Positions 25,414 through 35,507 are shown, counted from the stretch's first letter. The stretch is 64,000 nucleotides of DNA from Aldehydirespirator sp965204875 (GCA_965204875.1 OZ242020.1:992001-1056000), one strand, 5' to 3'. Notes: generated by a model not told the origin, from the letters alone. A program made the numbers and translations.

Positions 25414-28359
25414 ATGAGAACGGAGCGTCGGCTAGATACAGGGTCCGGGCCTGTGAGTGTGGTCGGCGGCGCCGGCCGCGGCCTGGGGTTGTGGGGTTGG
25501 CTGGCGGTGGCTGTGGCTACGGTGCTGGTTGCTGGTGTGCTGCAGGCTGCCGCGGCGCCGGCGGCGCGCGCCGGGGTCGAGGTTGAGGCTGTCGGGGTGG
25601 ACGCGCCGATCGTCGTCTCGGCGGTGCCCCGAAGCCAGGGAGCGACGATCACCTGGACCCGGGGCAAGACACCGTCGGACACGGCCGAGTGTCCCACCTC
25701 GCGCTACGCGGTCAAGGTTCTCACCGACGCTCGCGACACCATCGTCGCTAGGTCCGTGGATCATCCGGGCAGCAGCCTGGAAGCGGAGGGCCTGAGCCCG
25801 CTCACCGGCTACTACGTGCAGATCTACGCCTTCTCCAAGAGTTGCAACAAGTGGTCCAAGACCAGCGGCACGACCTACATCAAGACAACGCAACCGGCCA
25901 CCGAAGACGCCAGCGACTCAGACCAAGCACAAATCCAAGACCAGGACGGCGGCAACCCCCTCGCCACAACAACAACCACTACCACTACGACAACAACCAC
26001 CACTACGACGACGACTACCACTACCACTACCACGACCACGACCACGACCACGACTACGACAACCACGACCACTACCACTACCACGACCACGACCACGACC
26101 ACGGTGCCTGTGGCATTGGAGAAGGCGGACGTCTCAGTGGATGCGCCGATCGTGCTCAGCGTCGCGCCCGTCGACAAGGGCGCGACCCTCACCTGGACGC
26201 GCGGCGCCCCGCCCAAGGGGGCATCGGACTGTGTCACCACCAACTACTGGATCTACGTCTACGACGACGCTGGCAAGCCCGTCGTTGTCAAGAGCGTCGC
26301 CTACCCCGGTGACAGCCTGGAGTTGGTCGATCTCGTCCTGGGTGCCGACTACACCGTCGACGTGTACCCGTATTCGACCAATTGCGACAACCCCTGGTCC
26401 TCCTTCAACGCTTCTGCCAAGTTCACAGCAGCCAAATCACCGGACACCACCAAACCACCGAGAACCCCAGACGACGACGGCGACGACGACGACAACCCCA
26501 CGGACGGAGACGAAGACGACAAGAGCACGGACAAAGACGACGATTCTGACAAGGACGACGACAAGACACCCGCAGACGAAGATGACGACAACAAATCCAC
26601 AACGACAACCACCACAACCACTCCGACCACGACGACAACCACCACAACCACGACGACGACTTCAACTTCAACGACAACCACGACTACTACGACGACGACG
26701 ATTGCGCCTACCGGCGGGTACCTGGACTACAGCGCCAGTTACGCTCACGCTTGCGCGCTCCGCCTCGACGGCACCGTCACTTGCTGGGGGGGCAACAAGT
26801 TCAGAGAGGCTGACGCACCGTCTGGAACCTTCACAGCCATCACGACAGGCGGCGAGGAACACACGTACCTCGGGAATGGGAGGCACATCCTGTATCACGC
26901 CGCCCACTCGTGTGCCATTCGCAGCGGCGACAGCAACATCCAGTGCTGGGGTTCCAACGCTTTCGGGCAGTCCAGTCCACCGGCGGGAGCGTTCAAGGCA
27001 GTGTCCGCGGGCGGCCAGCACACTTGCGGGATCAACAGCCAAGACAATGTGATATGCTGGGGCGACAAAGTCTACCTGCAAGCCTACTCGCCTGCTACTG
27101 ACTCCACCTTCAAGGCAGTGTCCGCTGGCGGCCACCACACCTGCGCCATCAAAACCGATGACACGTTGCTGTGCTGGGGTGGCGACACGCAAAGGCCGAT
27201 CTCGTTTCCGGCACCCACTGGCACATTCAAGGCTGTGTTCTCTGGTGTTTATCATTCCTGCGCTATCCGCATGAATGACACGCTCGCCTGCTGGGGCACC
27301 AACACCGGCCCATTCGGAAGGGCACCTGGGATAACGGTGACAGCGCCCACAGGGACCTTCAAATATGCAGCTCCAGGACACTCCAGTACCTGCGCCATCC
27401 GCATGGACGACACATTGGGTTGCTGGAGATCAAGCGGCGCACTACTGTCCTCATCGACAGGCAGCTACAAGACGGTCTCTAGGCATTTGGGGCATCATTG
27501 TGCGGTCAGGAGCGACCATCACCTACAATGCTGGGGAGGCTGGAAGTTCAGCGATATCCCGAATGTTCCGACCCATGGGTTCCGAGAGATAGCCTCGGGA
27601 CACGGTCATGTATGCGGGATCCGGCGCAATCACAAGCTAGCCTGTTGGGGCTATGGCTATGGTGAGGGCAGGCTGTCTCCGCCATCGGGGAAGTTCAAGT
27701 CGATTGACGCCGGCGCCTACTATACGTGCGCGATCCGCCGCAGCGACAAGACGCTCGCCTGCTGGGGAGACAACGGGTCCGGTCAATCCAACCCGCCCGC
27801 CGGCAAGTACAGCGCTGTCGCGACCGGCGACAGTTTCGCTTGCGCCATCCGCAATGCAGACAATACGATTGCATGCTGGGGGGCCAACCGTTATGGGCAG
27901 GCATCGCCTCCGGCAGGCCAGTTCCAGTCCATCGCAGCGGGGGGCGAGCATGCGTGCGGTATACGCACCGACGGCTCAGCCCAATGCTGGTCGTGGTGGC
28001 CAGGCGGCGGGGTGCAGCATTCACCCAAGAAGCATCATAAGTTCACCGCACTTGGCCTGGGCGACTTCCACTCGTGCGGCCTCCGCACGGACAACACGAT
28101 CCACTGCTGGTGGGGGAGTTTAGACCAATCAGGGCAGTTCACACATATGGCAGCAGGCGATTACCACGCGTGTGCCATCCGCACGAACGGCACCGTCCAC
28201 TGCTGGCTCTCCGACACGTTCGGACAGTCGCAGCCCCCGGCCGGTCGCCAGTTCAAGAAACTCGCGGGGGGCTACCACTACACGTGCGGTATCCGCAGCG
28301 ACAACAGCAAAGTCGAATGCTGGAACATCCGAAAAGCACCCACCGACGTCATCAGCTGA
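25414..28359 (+). CDS. Secreted double-Fn3/poly-Thr/RCC1-like protein (paralog D)
   Basis: This 981-residue protein is a near-duplicate of the one at 21104, with an added module. It has an export signal (WLAVAVATVLVAGVLQAA), Fn3-like domain 1, a poly-Thr linker, and a second Fn3-like domain (VSVDAPIVLSVAPVDKGATL onward). Next come a highly acidic Asp/Glu/Lys linker that might bind cations, another Thr linker, and fourteen Cys-paired RCC1-like repeats. ATG 25414 is chosen; AGGGGAG lies 8-14 bases upstream. Protein similarity to paralog C is very high across the propellers. Function is unknown, probably a surface or secreted binding protein. Confidence 0.85.
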   Translation: MRTERRLDTGSGPVSVVGGAGRGLGLWGWLAVAVATVLVAGVLQAAAAPAARAGVEVEAVGVDAPIVVSAVPRSQGATITWTRGKTPSDTAECPTSRYAVKVLTDARDTIVARSVDHPGSSLEAEGLSPLTGYYVQIYAFSKSCNKWSKTSGTTYIKTTQPATEDASDSDQAQIQDQDGGNPLATTTTTTTTTTTTTTTTTTTTTTTTTTTTTTTTTTTTTTTTTTTTTTVPVALEKADVSVDAPIVLSVAPVDKGATLTWTRGAPPKGASDCVTTNYWIYVYDDAGKPVVVKSVAYPGDSLELVDLVLGADYTVDVYPYSTNCDNPWSSFNASAKFTAAKSPDTTKPPRTPDDDGDDDDNPTDGDEDDKSTDKDDDSDKDDDKTPADEDDDNKSTTTTTTTTPTTTTTTTTTTTTSTSTTTTTTTTTTIAPTGGYLDYSASYAHACALRLDGTVTCWGGNKFREADAPSGTFTAITTGGEEHTYLGNGRHILYHAAHSCAIRSGDSNIQCWGSNAFGQSSPPAGAFKAVSAGGQHTCGINSQDNVICWGDKVYLQAYSPATDSTFKAVSAGGHHTCAIKTDDTLLCWGGDTQRPISFPAPTGTFKAVFSGVYHSCAIRMNDTLACWGTNTGPFGRAPGITVTAPTGTFKYAAPGHSSTCAIRMDDTLGCWRSSGALLSSSTGSYKTVSRHLGHHCAVRSDHHLQCWGGWKFSDIPNVPTHGFREIASGHGHVCGIRRNHKLACWGYGYGEGRLSPPSGKFKSIDAGAYYTCAIRRSDKTLACWGDNGSGQSNPPAGKYSAVATGDSFACAIRNADNTIACWGANRYGQASPPAGQFQSIAAGGEHACGIRTDGSAQCWSWWPGGGVQHSPKKHHKFTALGLGDFHSCGLRTDNTIHCWWGSLDQSGQFTHMAAGDYHACAIRTNGTVHCWLSDTFGQSQPPAGRQFKKLAGGYHYTCGIRSDNSKVECWNIRKAPTDVIS

Positions 28360-28424
28360 TGTCATCGGCGCAGGCCGACCGCCACAACTCTCTAACCATG
28401 CCCCACCCGCAGGCCGTTGATACC

Positions 28425-29258
28425 TCAGTCCTTGAAGAGGTGCATGGGGTCGCCCATGTCGTGGTAGCCGAGATAGCCGCCGCCCACCGCTGAGGCGTCA
28501 TACAGCGCATACCCGAGCAACTCCCTGGCCCGCCGGGGCAGGCTGCGAGCGGCTTGGGGAGCGATGTTGGTGTAGCTGCTCTCCACGGGACGCAGCCAGC
28601 CGCAGCAGTAGCTGGTGGACAGCGCCCGCCGCCGGCGGTCCCGGGTCCGGTTGGCGCCACCGGCGTGCAGCGTGTCGCCCCGGAAGAACAGGGCCGAGCC
28701 CGCGGGCAGCGAGCAGGCCGCAACCTCACCGGACTCCGGCGCCCTGCCGGGCTCCCAGCGGTGACTTCCCGGCACGACCAGCGTGCCGCCCATCTCCGGG
28801 GTGATGTCGACGAGGGCGGCAGCGGTGTTGACGACCATGGGAGCAGCCGGGCGGGCGAAGTTCCACGCGTCGTCGTCACGGTGGAAAGGCTGGGCCGACT
28901 CTCCCGGGCCGATGTCGATCACCTCGCCGGCGTTGAGGATCAGCGCGGGACTGATCGGCCCCACCACCGCCTCGGCAAACCCCAGCAGCCGCTCGTCGAG
29001 CAGCACCTCCACGAAACTGGGAACCTTGACGCACAGCCCCTGCAGGCGCCTGGTGCGCAGGCCCAGGAACTGATCCGACCCCTCCGAGCCGGAGTCGGTG
29101 CCGGTGTGGGCATCCAGCCATGGCTCGAGCTCGGCATTGAACCGTGCCAGCAACTCTCCGCTGAGCCAGCCATCGACGATCACGCCACCGTCGCGCTCGC
29201 TTGCCTCGACGATGTCATCGGTGGTGCAGTCCGACGGGAGTCGCAACAGATCGGGCAT
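28425..29258 (-). CDS. Phytanoyl-CoA dioxygenase family protein
   Basis: This 277-residue Fe(II)/2-oxoglutarate oxygenase has iron ligands H126 and D128 (FHRDDDAWN) and distal H198 in DTLHAGGANRTRD, whose Arg probably binds 2-oxoglutarate. PhyH-family enzymes hydroxylate acyl-CoAs or secondary metabolites, and the substrate here is unknown. Start ATG 29258 (MPDLLRLPSDC) is chosen; upstream in-frame residues look non-coding. It converges on RCC1 paralog D, and a broken copy of its 3' end lies at 23644. Confidence 0.9.
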   Translation of the reverse strand: MPDLLRLPSDCTTDDIVEASERDGGVIVDGWLSGELLARFNAELEPWLDAHTGTDSGSEGSDQFLGLRTRRLQGLCVKVPSFVEVLLDERLLGFAEAVVGPISPALILNAGEVIDIGPGESAQPFHRDDDAWNFARPAAPMVVNTAAALVDITPEMGGTLVVPGSHRWEPGRAPESGEVAACSLPAGSALFFRGDTLHAGGANRTRDRRRRALSTSYCCGWLRPVESSYTNIAPQAARSLPRRARELLGYALYDASAVGGGYLGYHDMGDPMHLFKD

Positions 29259-29454
29259 CGCGGCCCAGGATCCTACAGAGTCGCAAGCGTTGCGACCGGG
29301 CGCTTTCCGGCTCCGAATGTCTCGCCGAGTCGGGCGTTTGCGGCACAACGATCTCAAGTTGCGCTCGGGTCGGGGTGTGGAGCAGTGTTGCGGCGAGAGC
29401 AACGCCCGAGGAGCTGTCCATGAACGAGTTTGGCCCCAGCCACGATCGCCAACG

Positions 29455-30570
29455 ATGCTGAGCGAGGATCCTGACTTCCTGGAGCACTGCTATCGCAGGG
29501 TGCTGGGCGAGCTGGGCTTCTCGGCGGAGCACGCAGCCGTGGTGGCGCGCTGCGTCTCGGACGGTGACCGCCACGGCAAGCTCACCCAGGGCATGGGCGT
29601 GTTCGAGATACCCGTGCTGCTGGCCCGCACCGGCACCCTGGACGTGACCGCGGTGCCCGAGGTGGTGGACGAGGGGCCGGCGTGGCTGGTCGTTGACGCC
29701 CGCAGGTCGTCGGGACAGTGGGCTGTGACCCTGGCCACCGAGGCGGCTATCGCCAAAGCCCGCGAGCACGCCATCGCCATCGCCTTCGTGCGCGACTTCA
29801 ACGACGCCGGCGCCTTCGGCACCTACGTTCGGATGGCCGCAGCCGAAGGCATGATGGCCATGGCCACCAACAACAGCCTGCCGCTCGTTTCTCCCTGGGG
29901 CGGGATGCAGAACGTCCTCTCTGGAGCACCCTTCGCGGCGGCGGCCCCCGGCGGCGAGCATCCGCCCATCACCTGCGACATCCAGGCCATCGAGGCTCAC
30001 GACGGCAACCTCAGCGAGGCATACTTCCGCGGCGAGCGCCTGGCCGGCCCGTACCTGGTCGATCCGGATACGGGCGAGTTGACCGACGACCCCGCCCCCT
30101 ACTTCAAGCGGATGGAGGACTACGGCCGGATATCGGACTGCGCGGCGCCGTCGGTGTTCGCCACGCCGCGCCTGTACGCCCTCAACCTGTTCACCGAGAT
30201 GCTCGCCGGCGTCATCAACCCCGGCGCCCGGTTGAGTCCCCAGATTCCAGGGCCGCCGTCATACTGGCTGGAACCCCGTGACGAGGCACTCACCGGCGGG
30301 GCGTGCGTGATCGTGATCGACCCGTCGCACTGGATGCCCGCGACCGAGGCGGGCCGCAAATCCGACATGCTCGTGGAGGCCGTCAAGGGCGCCCGCCGCC
30401 GCCCAGGGGTCGAAGAGATCTTCCTGCCCGGTGAGCGGGGCTGGCGGTCCATGACCTCCGGCGAGCCGGTCGGGATCCTGCCGGCCCACTGGGACTCCTT
30501 CGTTCAGATCGTCGAAAGCGTCGGCCTCGCCATCAACGACCTCCGCAACGAACACGCTGAGATGTCCTAG
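29455..30570 (+). CDS. Malate/L-lactate dehydrogenase family protein (Ldh2-type)
   Basis: This 371-residue protein is of the NAD(P)-dependent malate/lactate/sulfolactate/ureidoglycolate dehydrogenase family, which has a fold unrelated to classical LDH. Family features are the N-terminal GDRHGKLTQGMGVF with its catalytic His region, ATNNSLPLVSPWGG, and C-terminal LPGERGWR. It oxidises 2-hydroxyacids; exact substrate unknown. ATG 29455 (MLSEDPDFLEHCYRRVL) matches the family start. It is divergent from the PhyH gene and convergent with the SLH protein gene. Confidence 0.85.
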   Translation: MLSEDPDFLEHCYRRVLGELGFSAEHAAVVARCVSDGDRHGKLTQGMGVFEIPVLLARTGTLDVTAVPEVVDEGPAWLVVDARRSSGQWAVTLATEAAIAKAREHAIAIAFVRDFNDAGAFGTYVRMAAAEGMMAMATNNSLPLVSPWGGMQNVLSGAPFAAAAPGGEHPPITCDIQAIEAHDGNLSEAYFRGERLAGPYLVDPDTGELTDDPAPYFKRMEDYGRISDCAAPSVFATPRLYALNLFTEMLAGVINPGARLSPQIPGPPSYWLEPRDEALTGGACVIVIDPSHWMPATEAGRKSDMLVEAVKGARRRPGVEEIFLPGERGWRSMTSGEPVGILPAHWDSFVQIVESVGLAINDLRNEHAEMS

Positions 30571-30587
30571 CCAGAGGGTTCGCTTGA

Positions 30588-33078
30588 TCAGGGCTCGCTG
30601 TATCTGATGATGCCGCCGTTGGGGAACTGCGGGGCGGGTGCGTTGCCTTTACGCCTCACGATGAACACGACGCTGCCCTGGGTGCCCGAGCTGCCGGCGT
30701 CGGGGTCCTCCATCAACACCGAGAACGTGAGACTGCCGTCAGCGCCGGTAACCTTGTCGATCCAATCACTGCTGACTATGCTAAGAGACTTAGGTCTGTA
30801 GGTGAGCGTGTCCTTCTTTCTGGTGATCCGAGTAGGATGTCCGCCGGAGAGGTACATCCGCTGCACATTGAACACAGCCGGACCCGTGCCGTCTACACCA
30901 GTAGTGGTGTCCTCATAGTCAGTGTCTTTGAGCTGCACGGTGACAGTCACTTTCTCACCGAAATCAGCGCTCACAGTCTTGAACGTATCACCCGACGGGA
31001 ACCTGATGTCCTTGTCGGCCCCCTTAGACCTTACGTCAATACCAGTAGCAACCGCGCCTGAGGCAACAGTCGTCGTCGGCGCAGCGCCGGAGGTGGTCCT
31101 GGCACCCTCTGTCACCTTCACATAGAAGAGATGCAACCGCTTGTTCGCGTACGGATTATCCGCATAGGCCGGACCGTTGATCTCCTCAACGACCCACACC
31201 ATCAGCGTCGCAACATCACCCGCAGAACCCGAGTCGGGATCCGCCGGCGCCGCGACCACGAACGAAGCCATACCATCACTGTCGGTCTTCAGATCATGCA
31301 CATGGGTGCTGGTCCACGTCCCGCACGCCTCCCTACTCTCACCGCAGAACACGCCGACATTAGTAGCAGCCACCGTAGCCTTAGCCGTAACCGAGAGCCG
31401 AGTAGCCGCCTTGGCCGCGTCCTGCTGCAAAACATGCAAAATCACCGGGTTAGTGCCGTCCTTACCGAACGCAGCGCTCTTCACCGCATCATTGTCGTTC
31501 TCGTCAATGTGCTGCAACTGCACCGTGAACCGCGACCAATCACCAAACTTCATCTCATAATACGTATGCGAGTCGCTATCGGTCATCTTCGTAGCCGCAA
31601 TCACCGTGTCATCAGCCGTGATATTCAACAACTCCGCCGCCACCTGAGGCACAGTCGTCGTGGTCGTAGAAGTCGTAGTGGTGGTAGTGGTGGTAGTGGC
31701 AGTCGTCGTCGTCGTAGTCGTAGCCGGGGCAGTAGTTGTAGTGGTGGTGGTCGTGGTTGCCGGGGTGGAACCACCACCACCGCTACCGCCGCCGCCGCCG
31801 GAGGGGGCGGCGGGAACCGCGGTCGCGGCCGGTGCCGTCGCAGCCCCGGCCTCCCCGGCGATGCGCAACTCGAACACGTCCACATCGGCGCTGTAGCGGG
31901 TGCCGCGGCTGCCGGTCCAGACCCACACCGTCACACCCCGACCGATGGCCGCCGCGCTCAACTCGTCCATCCTGACATCACCGTCGGCGGCGGTGACCGG
32001 ATCGCGGGCGTCGATCACACACTTGGTGGAGGTGCGGTTCACGCTGCGAACGATCGCGTTGCATCCGCCCCGCAGATCAAACGCCCGATAACGACGCTGC
32101 GAGTCCACATAGAACCCGTCAACCATCGCACCGGCCACCGGCGCGAACGTCGCATCGCGCACGGATACCACCACGATGCCGCCGTCGGCCTGCGCGGTCA
32201 CACCAGCGGGGCGCACCTTCGTGTGCGCCAGCGTGCGCGTGATGAACGACGCCATATTCTTGCGCAACACCGGACCCCCAGGCGAGAACAGGCTCGCGCC
32301 CGCCGCACTGCCCGTAGTGATACCAAGCTCAAAGGCATAGGAGATCGCGGTGTCCACAGCCTGAGGGACACCGCTCCGCGCGTCAGCGAAATGATCCAGC
32401 GTCCCGCCCGAACCCAGGACCAGCTGACCCGCCATCGCGCCGTCCTGATGGAACAGGCCGGGGCTGGCATGACGCAAGAACCCGACCAGAGCCACCGCCA
32501 TCTCAGCACGCGTGATGCTCACATCCGGACGGAACGCCATACCCGAGCCGGCCAAGATGCCATTGCGAGCCAACGCCACGATCGCGTCGCGACGCTCCTC
32601 ATCCAGACCGGCGATGTCAGCGAAGTCGGCGGCACCCGAGCCGCCCATCAAATCCACCCCCGCCACCCCAGCAGCCCTGTACAAGAACAACGCCATCTGC
32701 GAACGCGTCACCTCAGACCCCGCATCGAACCGCTCAGCCGACCTGCCCCTCGTGATCCCATAGTACGCAATGCAGTTGATCGCAGCCTCAGCAACCAACC
32801 CCTCGGTGTCCACGAACCCGGCGTCACGCGTCGCGTCACCCACACACGCAGAGAACACCGGCAACGCATCAGCCTCAGCCCGGCTGTCACCAACCGGAGC
32901 AGCCCCGACCGGAGCAGCCACCACAACAGAACCAACCAAACCAACCACCAGCAACACAGGCCACAACAACCCCCGCATGCCACCACGAGGAGTTTCCCGA
33001 CGGCGGCGACCGGCCGTGTACATCAGCCAGCCCCCCCCCGCGGCGAGAACCACTACCAACGCCAACCGACTGCGACAT
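30588..33078 (-). CDS. SLH-domain surface protein with poly-Thr linker and Ig-like domains; start frame disrupted by G tract
   Basis: About 829 residues when in frame. It has an export signal (LLWPVLLVVGLVGSVVVAA) and three SLH repeats, which anchor proteins to cell-wall polymers (TRSQMALFLYRAAG, ITRAEMAVALVGFL and a third). Then follow a Gly/Ser and Thr-rich linker and two related Ig-like domains near the C-terminus. The best start, ATG 33078, has AGGAGG 9 nt upstream but is out of frame with the body because of a run of nine G (33031-33039). Eight or eleven would join them. Alternative in-frame starts are ATG 33023, ATG 32978 or TTG 33065, all without a good RBS except possibly the G run itself. 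Confidence 0.82.
33031..33039. repeat. Poly-C/G tract (9) near the start of the SLH/Ig-like gene
   Basis: Nine C on the plus strand, nine G in the message. The tract lies between the RBS-ATG at 33078 and the signal peptide. Current length puts ATG 33078 one base out of frame with the protein body. Confidence 0.85.
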
Positions 33079-33091
33079 CAGCCACAACCTC

Positions 33092-33271
33092 CTACCCATC
33101 ACCCGGCGGAACCCCGCCGATCCGACTCCACCAGCACAACCCTACCACCACCCCGGTCAGCAAACACGCCAACCCCGGCAGCGCCAGCGCCAGCGCCACA
33201 CCAACCACCAAGATCCCCCCTCCGGCCACCACAACCACCCAGCCACACCCAGCGCGCCGGGATCCCGCCAT
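33092..33271 (-). CDS. Small membrane protein upstream of the SLH gene
   Basis: A 59-residue frame from ATG 33271 begins MAGSRRAGCGW and continues with about two hydrophobic spans (VVVVAGGGILVVGVALALAL and LLTGVVVGLCWW). The stop TAG is the first part of the TAGGAGG that serves as RBS for ATG 33078, so the two would be translationally linked. No homolog is recognised. Topology and tight spacing make it plausible, but it could be chance. Confidence 0.42.
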   Translation of the reverse strand: MAGSRRAGCGWVVVVAGGGILVVGVALALALPGLACLLTGVVVGLCWWSRIGGVPPGDG

Positions 33272-33499
33272 CGCAACTACAGACCTGGTCAGCAAGGAAC
33301 CACGAAAATGTACATGAACGTTTTCGATACTCGAGTTTCTCGACGCCGTGATCGAGCGGGCGCCCCGCCCCCTGGGTCGCCGGGGACCGTGCATGAGTGG
33401 CACGTCAGGAGTGGTGTTCCAGACAGGCCGGCATCACCGCCGGCTCGCAGGGGGCATAGAGGCCGTTCCCATCGCCGGCCTCGGGGCCGACCGGGTGCC

Positions 33500-33505
33500 T
33501 AGCCT
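33500..33505 (+). promoter_or_regulatory. TAGCCT -10-like element before the Lrp gene
   Basis: TAGCCT ends 8 nt before GTG 33514, which is followed at once by ATG. There is no Shine-Dalgarno; a leaderless start is likely. Confidence 0.5.
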
Positions 33506-33513
33506 GGCCGCGG

Positions 33514-34443
33514 GTGATGATCGACATCGACGACATCGACCGGGCGCTGATCGACGGGCTCGTGGCCGACGGCCGTGCCGGCTACGCGGCCCTGGCCCGC
33601 ACGGTCTCGATGTCGCAGGCCGCGGTGAAGACGCGGGTGACGCGCCTGATCGACAGCGGAGCCGTCCACATCCTGGGCCGCATCGATCCCCGCGCCCTCG
33701 GCTACGGCGAGTTCGCCTACAGCCTCGTGGATGTCGACGGCCCCGCCGGCCCCATCGCCGCGCGGCTCGCCGAGATGAGCGAGACGGCGTTCGTGCTGGT
33801 ACTGGCCGGGCCCGGCGGGCTCTTCGTCGAGTTGCGGGCCCGCGACACGGAGCATCTCGACGCGGCCGTCGAGACTGTGCGAGCCGATCCGCAGGTGCGG
33901 GGGCTCGACACCGCAACGCTGGTCTCCTACTTCAAGCAGGACTGGTCCCAGATCGGCGGCGGCCCGGCCGGGCAGGGCCACAACCCGGACCTGCGCCGCC
34001 TTGACGTGGACGCCATCGACATCAAGCTGCTGGAGCATCTCGCCATCGACGGGCGGGCCACATTCACCGACATGGCCCAGACAGTGGGCATGTCGCAGGC
34101 CGCCGCCCGCGAGCGGGTGCTGAGCCTGCTCGCCGCCGGCGTCGTGACCGTGCAGACCATCGTCAGCCCCGGCATCCGCGGGGTGAAGGGCTACGCCGGG
34201 CTGCTGGTGGAGGTCGACGGCCCGGCACGCCCGGCCGCGGCGAGGATCGCCGAGCGGCCCGACGTAGCCCTGGTGGCCACCGTGCTGGGACGCTACGACG
34301 TGGTGGTCGAGGCCGGCTACCGCAACGAGGCCCACCTCGCGGAGCTGCTCGACGGCGTGCGAGCCATCGGGAACGTGCGCCGGGTGGACGCCTTCGTCTA
34401 CCTGGTAGAGGTCAAGGAGTCGATGGCCGCCGGCCTCCGCTGA
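33514..34443 (+). CDS. Tandem-duplicated Lrp/AsnC family regulator
   Basis: This 309-residue protein holds two complete Lrp/AsnC units in one chain. Helix-turn-helix 1 is near residues 5-50 (YAALARTVSMSQAAVKTRVTRL), followed by a ligand-binding RAM-like domain. Helix-turn-helix 2 is near 165-215 (FTDMAQTVGMSQAAARERVLSL), followed by a second RAM domain. Ordinary family members are about 150 residues and dimerise, so this is a covalent dimer. It is likely an amino-acid or 2-oxoacid sensor. The dehydrogenase genes just downstream (E1/E2, SDR) are candidate targets, which is inference. Confidence 0.88.
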   Translation: MMIDIDDIDRALIDGLVADGRAGYAALARTVSMSQAAVKTRVTRLIDSGAVHILGRIDPRALGYGEFAYSLVDVDGPAGPIAARLAEMSETAFVLVLAGPGGLFVELRARDTEHLDAAVETVRADPQVRGLDTATLVSYFKQDWSQIGGGPAGQGHNPDLRRLDVDAIDIKLLEHLAIDGRATFTDMAQTVGMSQAAARERVLSLLAAGVVTVQTIVSPGIRGVKGYAGLLVEVDGPARPAAARIAERPDVALVATVLGRYDVVVEAGYRNEAHLAELLDGVRAIGNVRRVDAFVYLVEVKESMAAGLR

Positions 34444-34492
34444 GCGAGCATCGAGGTTGTCACCATCGACGGCCTCTAGGGCGGGAACCCCC

Positions 34493-35335
34493 TTAGGGCA
34501 ACAGGCCCCCGTCCACTGGCACGAGTGCTCCGTTGATGTAGCCGGCTGCGGGCGAGGCGAGGAAAGTGACCACCCGAGCCACGTCGTCGGCCTCGCCCCA
34601 CCGGCCCATCGGCACATCGCTCAGCAGCATCTCGGAAGCCGCCTCGTCGTCCACACCCGACAGGTCGGCCACGAGCCTGCGGTTCGCCACCGCCATCTGC
34701 GTGTCGATCGGGCCCGGGCACACCCCCACGCAGCGGATCCCGTCGGCGCCGTGCTCCTTGGCGATGAGCTTGGTCATGGCCGTCAACCCGAACTTGGTGA
34801 CGTTGTAGGCGCCGTACCCGGCGTCGGCAACCAGCCCGCCGACGGAGATGTTGTTGATGATCACCCCGGCGCGGCGCGGGATCATCGCCTCCAGCGCCAG
34901 CAGCGACATACGGCGCGATCCCATCACGTTGACCTGCCAGGACATCTCCCACTGCTCGTCGGTGCCGTCGCGGAAGCGGCCCACGCCGGTGGTGGCGCCG
35001 GCGTTGTTGAACAGGATGTCCAGCGACCCGAACCCGCTGACCGCCTCCAGCACCACCTCACGGGCCTGCCGCGGGTCGGTCACGTCGAGCGCCGCCGCTG
35101 CGGCCCTCACGTCGAAGCGCTGCCGAAGCTCGGCCGCCAGCGCCTCGAGCCGCGCCGGATCGTCGCCGAGACCGTGCGTGCCGTCCTGGCGCAACTCGGG
35201 CCGGTCGCGGCCCAAGTCCGTGACCACCACATCGGCGCCGGCCTCGGCCATCCGCCGGGCGGTCGCCTCGCCCATGCCACCGGCCCGGCCCGCGCCGGTG
35301 ATCAGCGCCACCCGCCCGCTCAGCTGCAGATCCAT
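34493..35335 (-). CDS. SDR family oxidoreductase
   Basis: This 280-residue classical SDR has cofactor motif TGAGRAGGMG, structural NNAG, catalytic Ser in NNISVGG and Tyr/Lys in YGAYNVTK, and C-terminal PVDGGLLP typical of 3-oxoacyl-ACP reductase-like enzymes. ATG 35335 is preferred over ATG 35344 because GGAAGG lies 9 nt upstream of it. Substrate is unknown. It converges on the Lrp gene and diverges from the E1 gene. Confidence 0.88.
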   Translation of the reverse strand: MDLQLSGRVALITGAGRAGGMGEATARRMAEAGADVVVTDLGRDRPELRQDGTHGLGDDPARLEALAAELRQRFDVRAAAAALDVTDPRQAREVVLEAVSGFGSLDILFNNAGATTGVGRFRDGTDEQWEMSWQVNVMGSRRMSLLALEAMIPRRAGVIINNISVGGLVADAGYGAYNVTKFGLTAMTKLIAKEHGADGIRCVGVCPGPIDTQMAVANRRLVADLSGVDDEAASEMLLSDVPMGRWGEADDVARVVTFLASPAAGYINGALVPVDGGLLP

Positions 35336-35420
35336 CGCCCACATCCTTCCACGACACAGCCGGGAGGCTGCGTCCGCCGAGCGAAACCGTCCAGTGAGAC
35401 GGCCTTACCGTCCGGGACCC

Positions 35421-35507
35421 TCCGGAGACCGCGTCCGCGCGGGGGGGACACCAGCGTGAGTGCCACAGTTGGGCATCGTGCATCCGGAGACCGCGTCCGC
35501 GCGGGGG
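35421..35507. repeat. 25-bp direct repeat, 62-bp period, in the SDR/E1 intergenic region
   Basis: TCCGGAGACCGCGTCCGCGC plus a G run occurs at 35421-35445 and again at 35483-35507. It lies in the divergent promoter region between the SDR and E1 genes. No coding role is evident. Confidence 0.6.
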
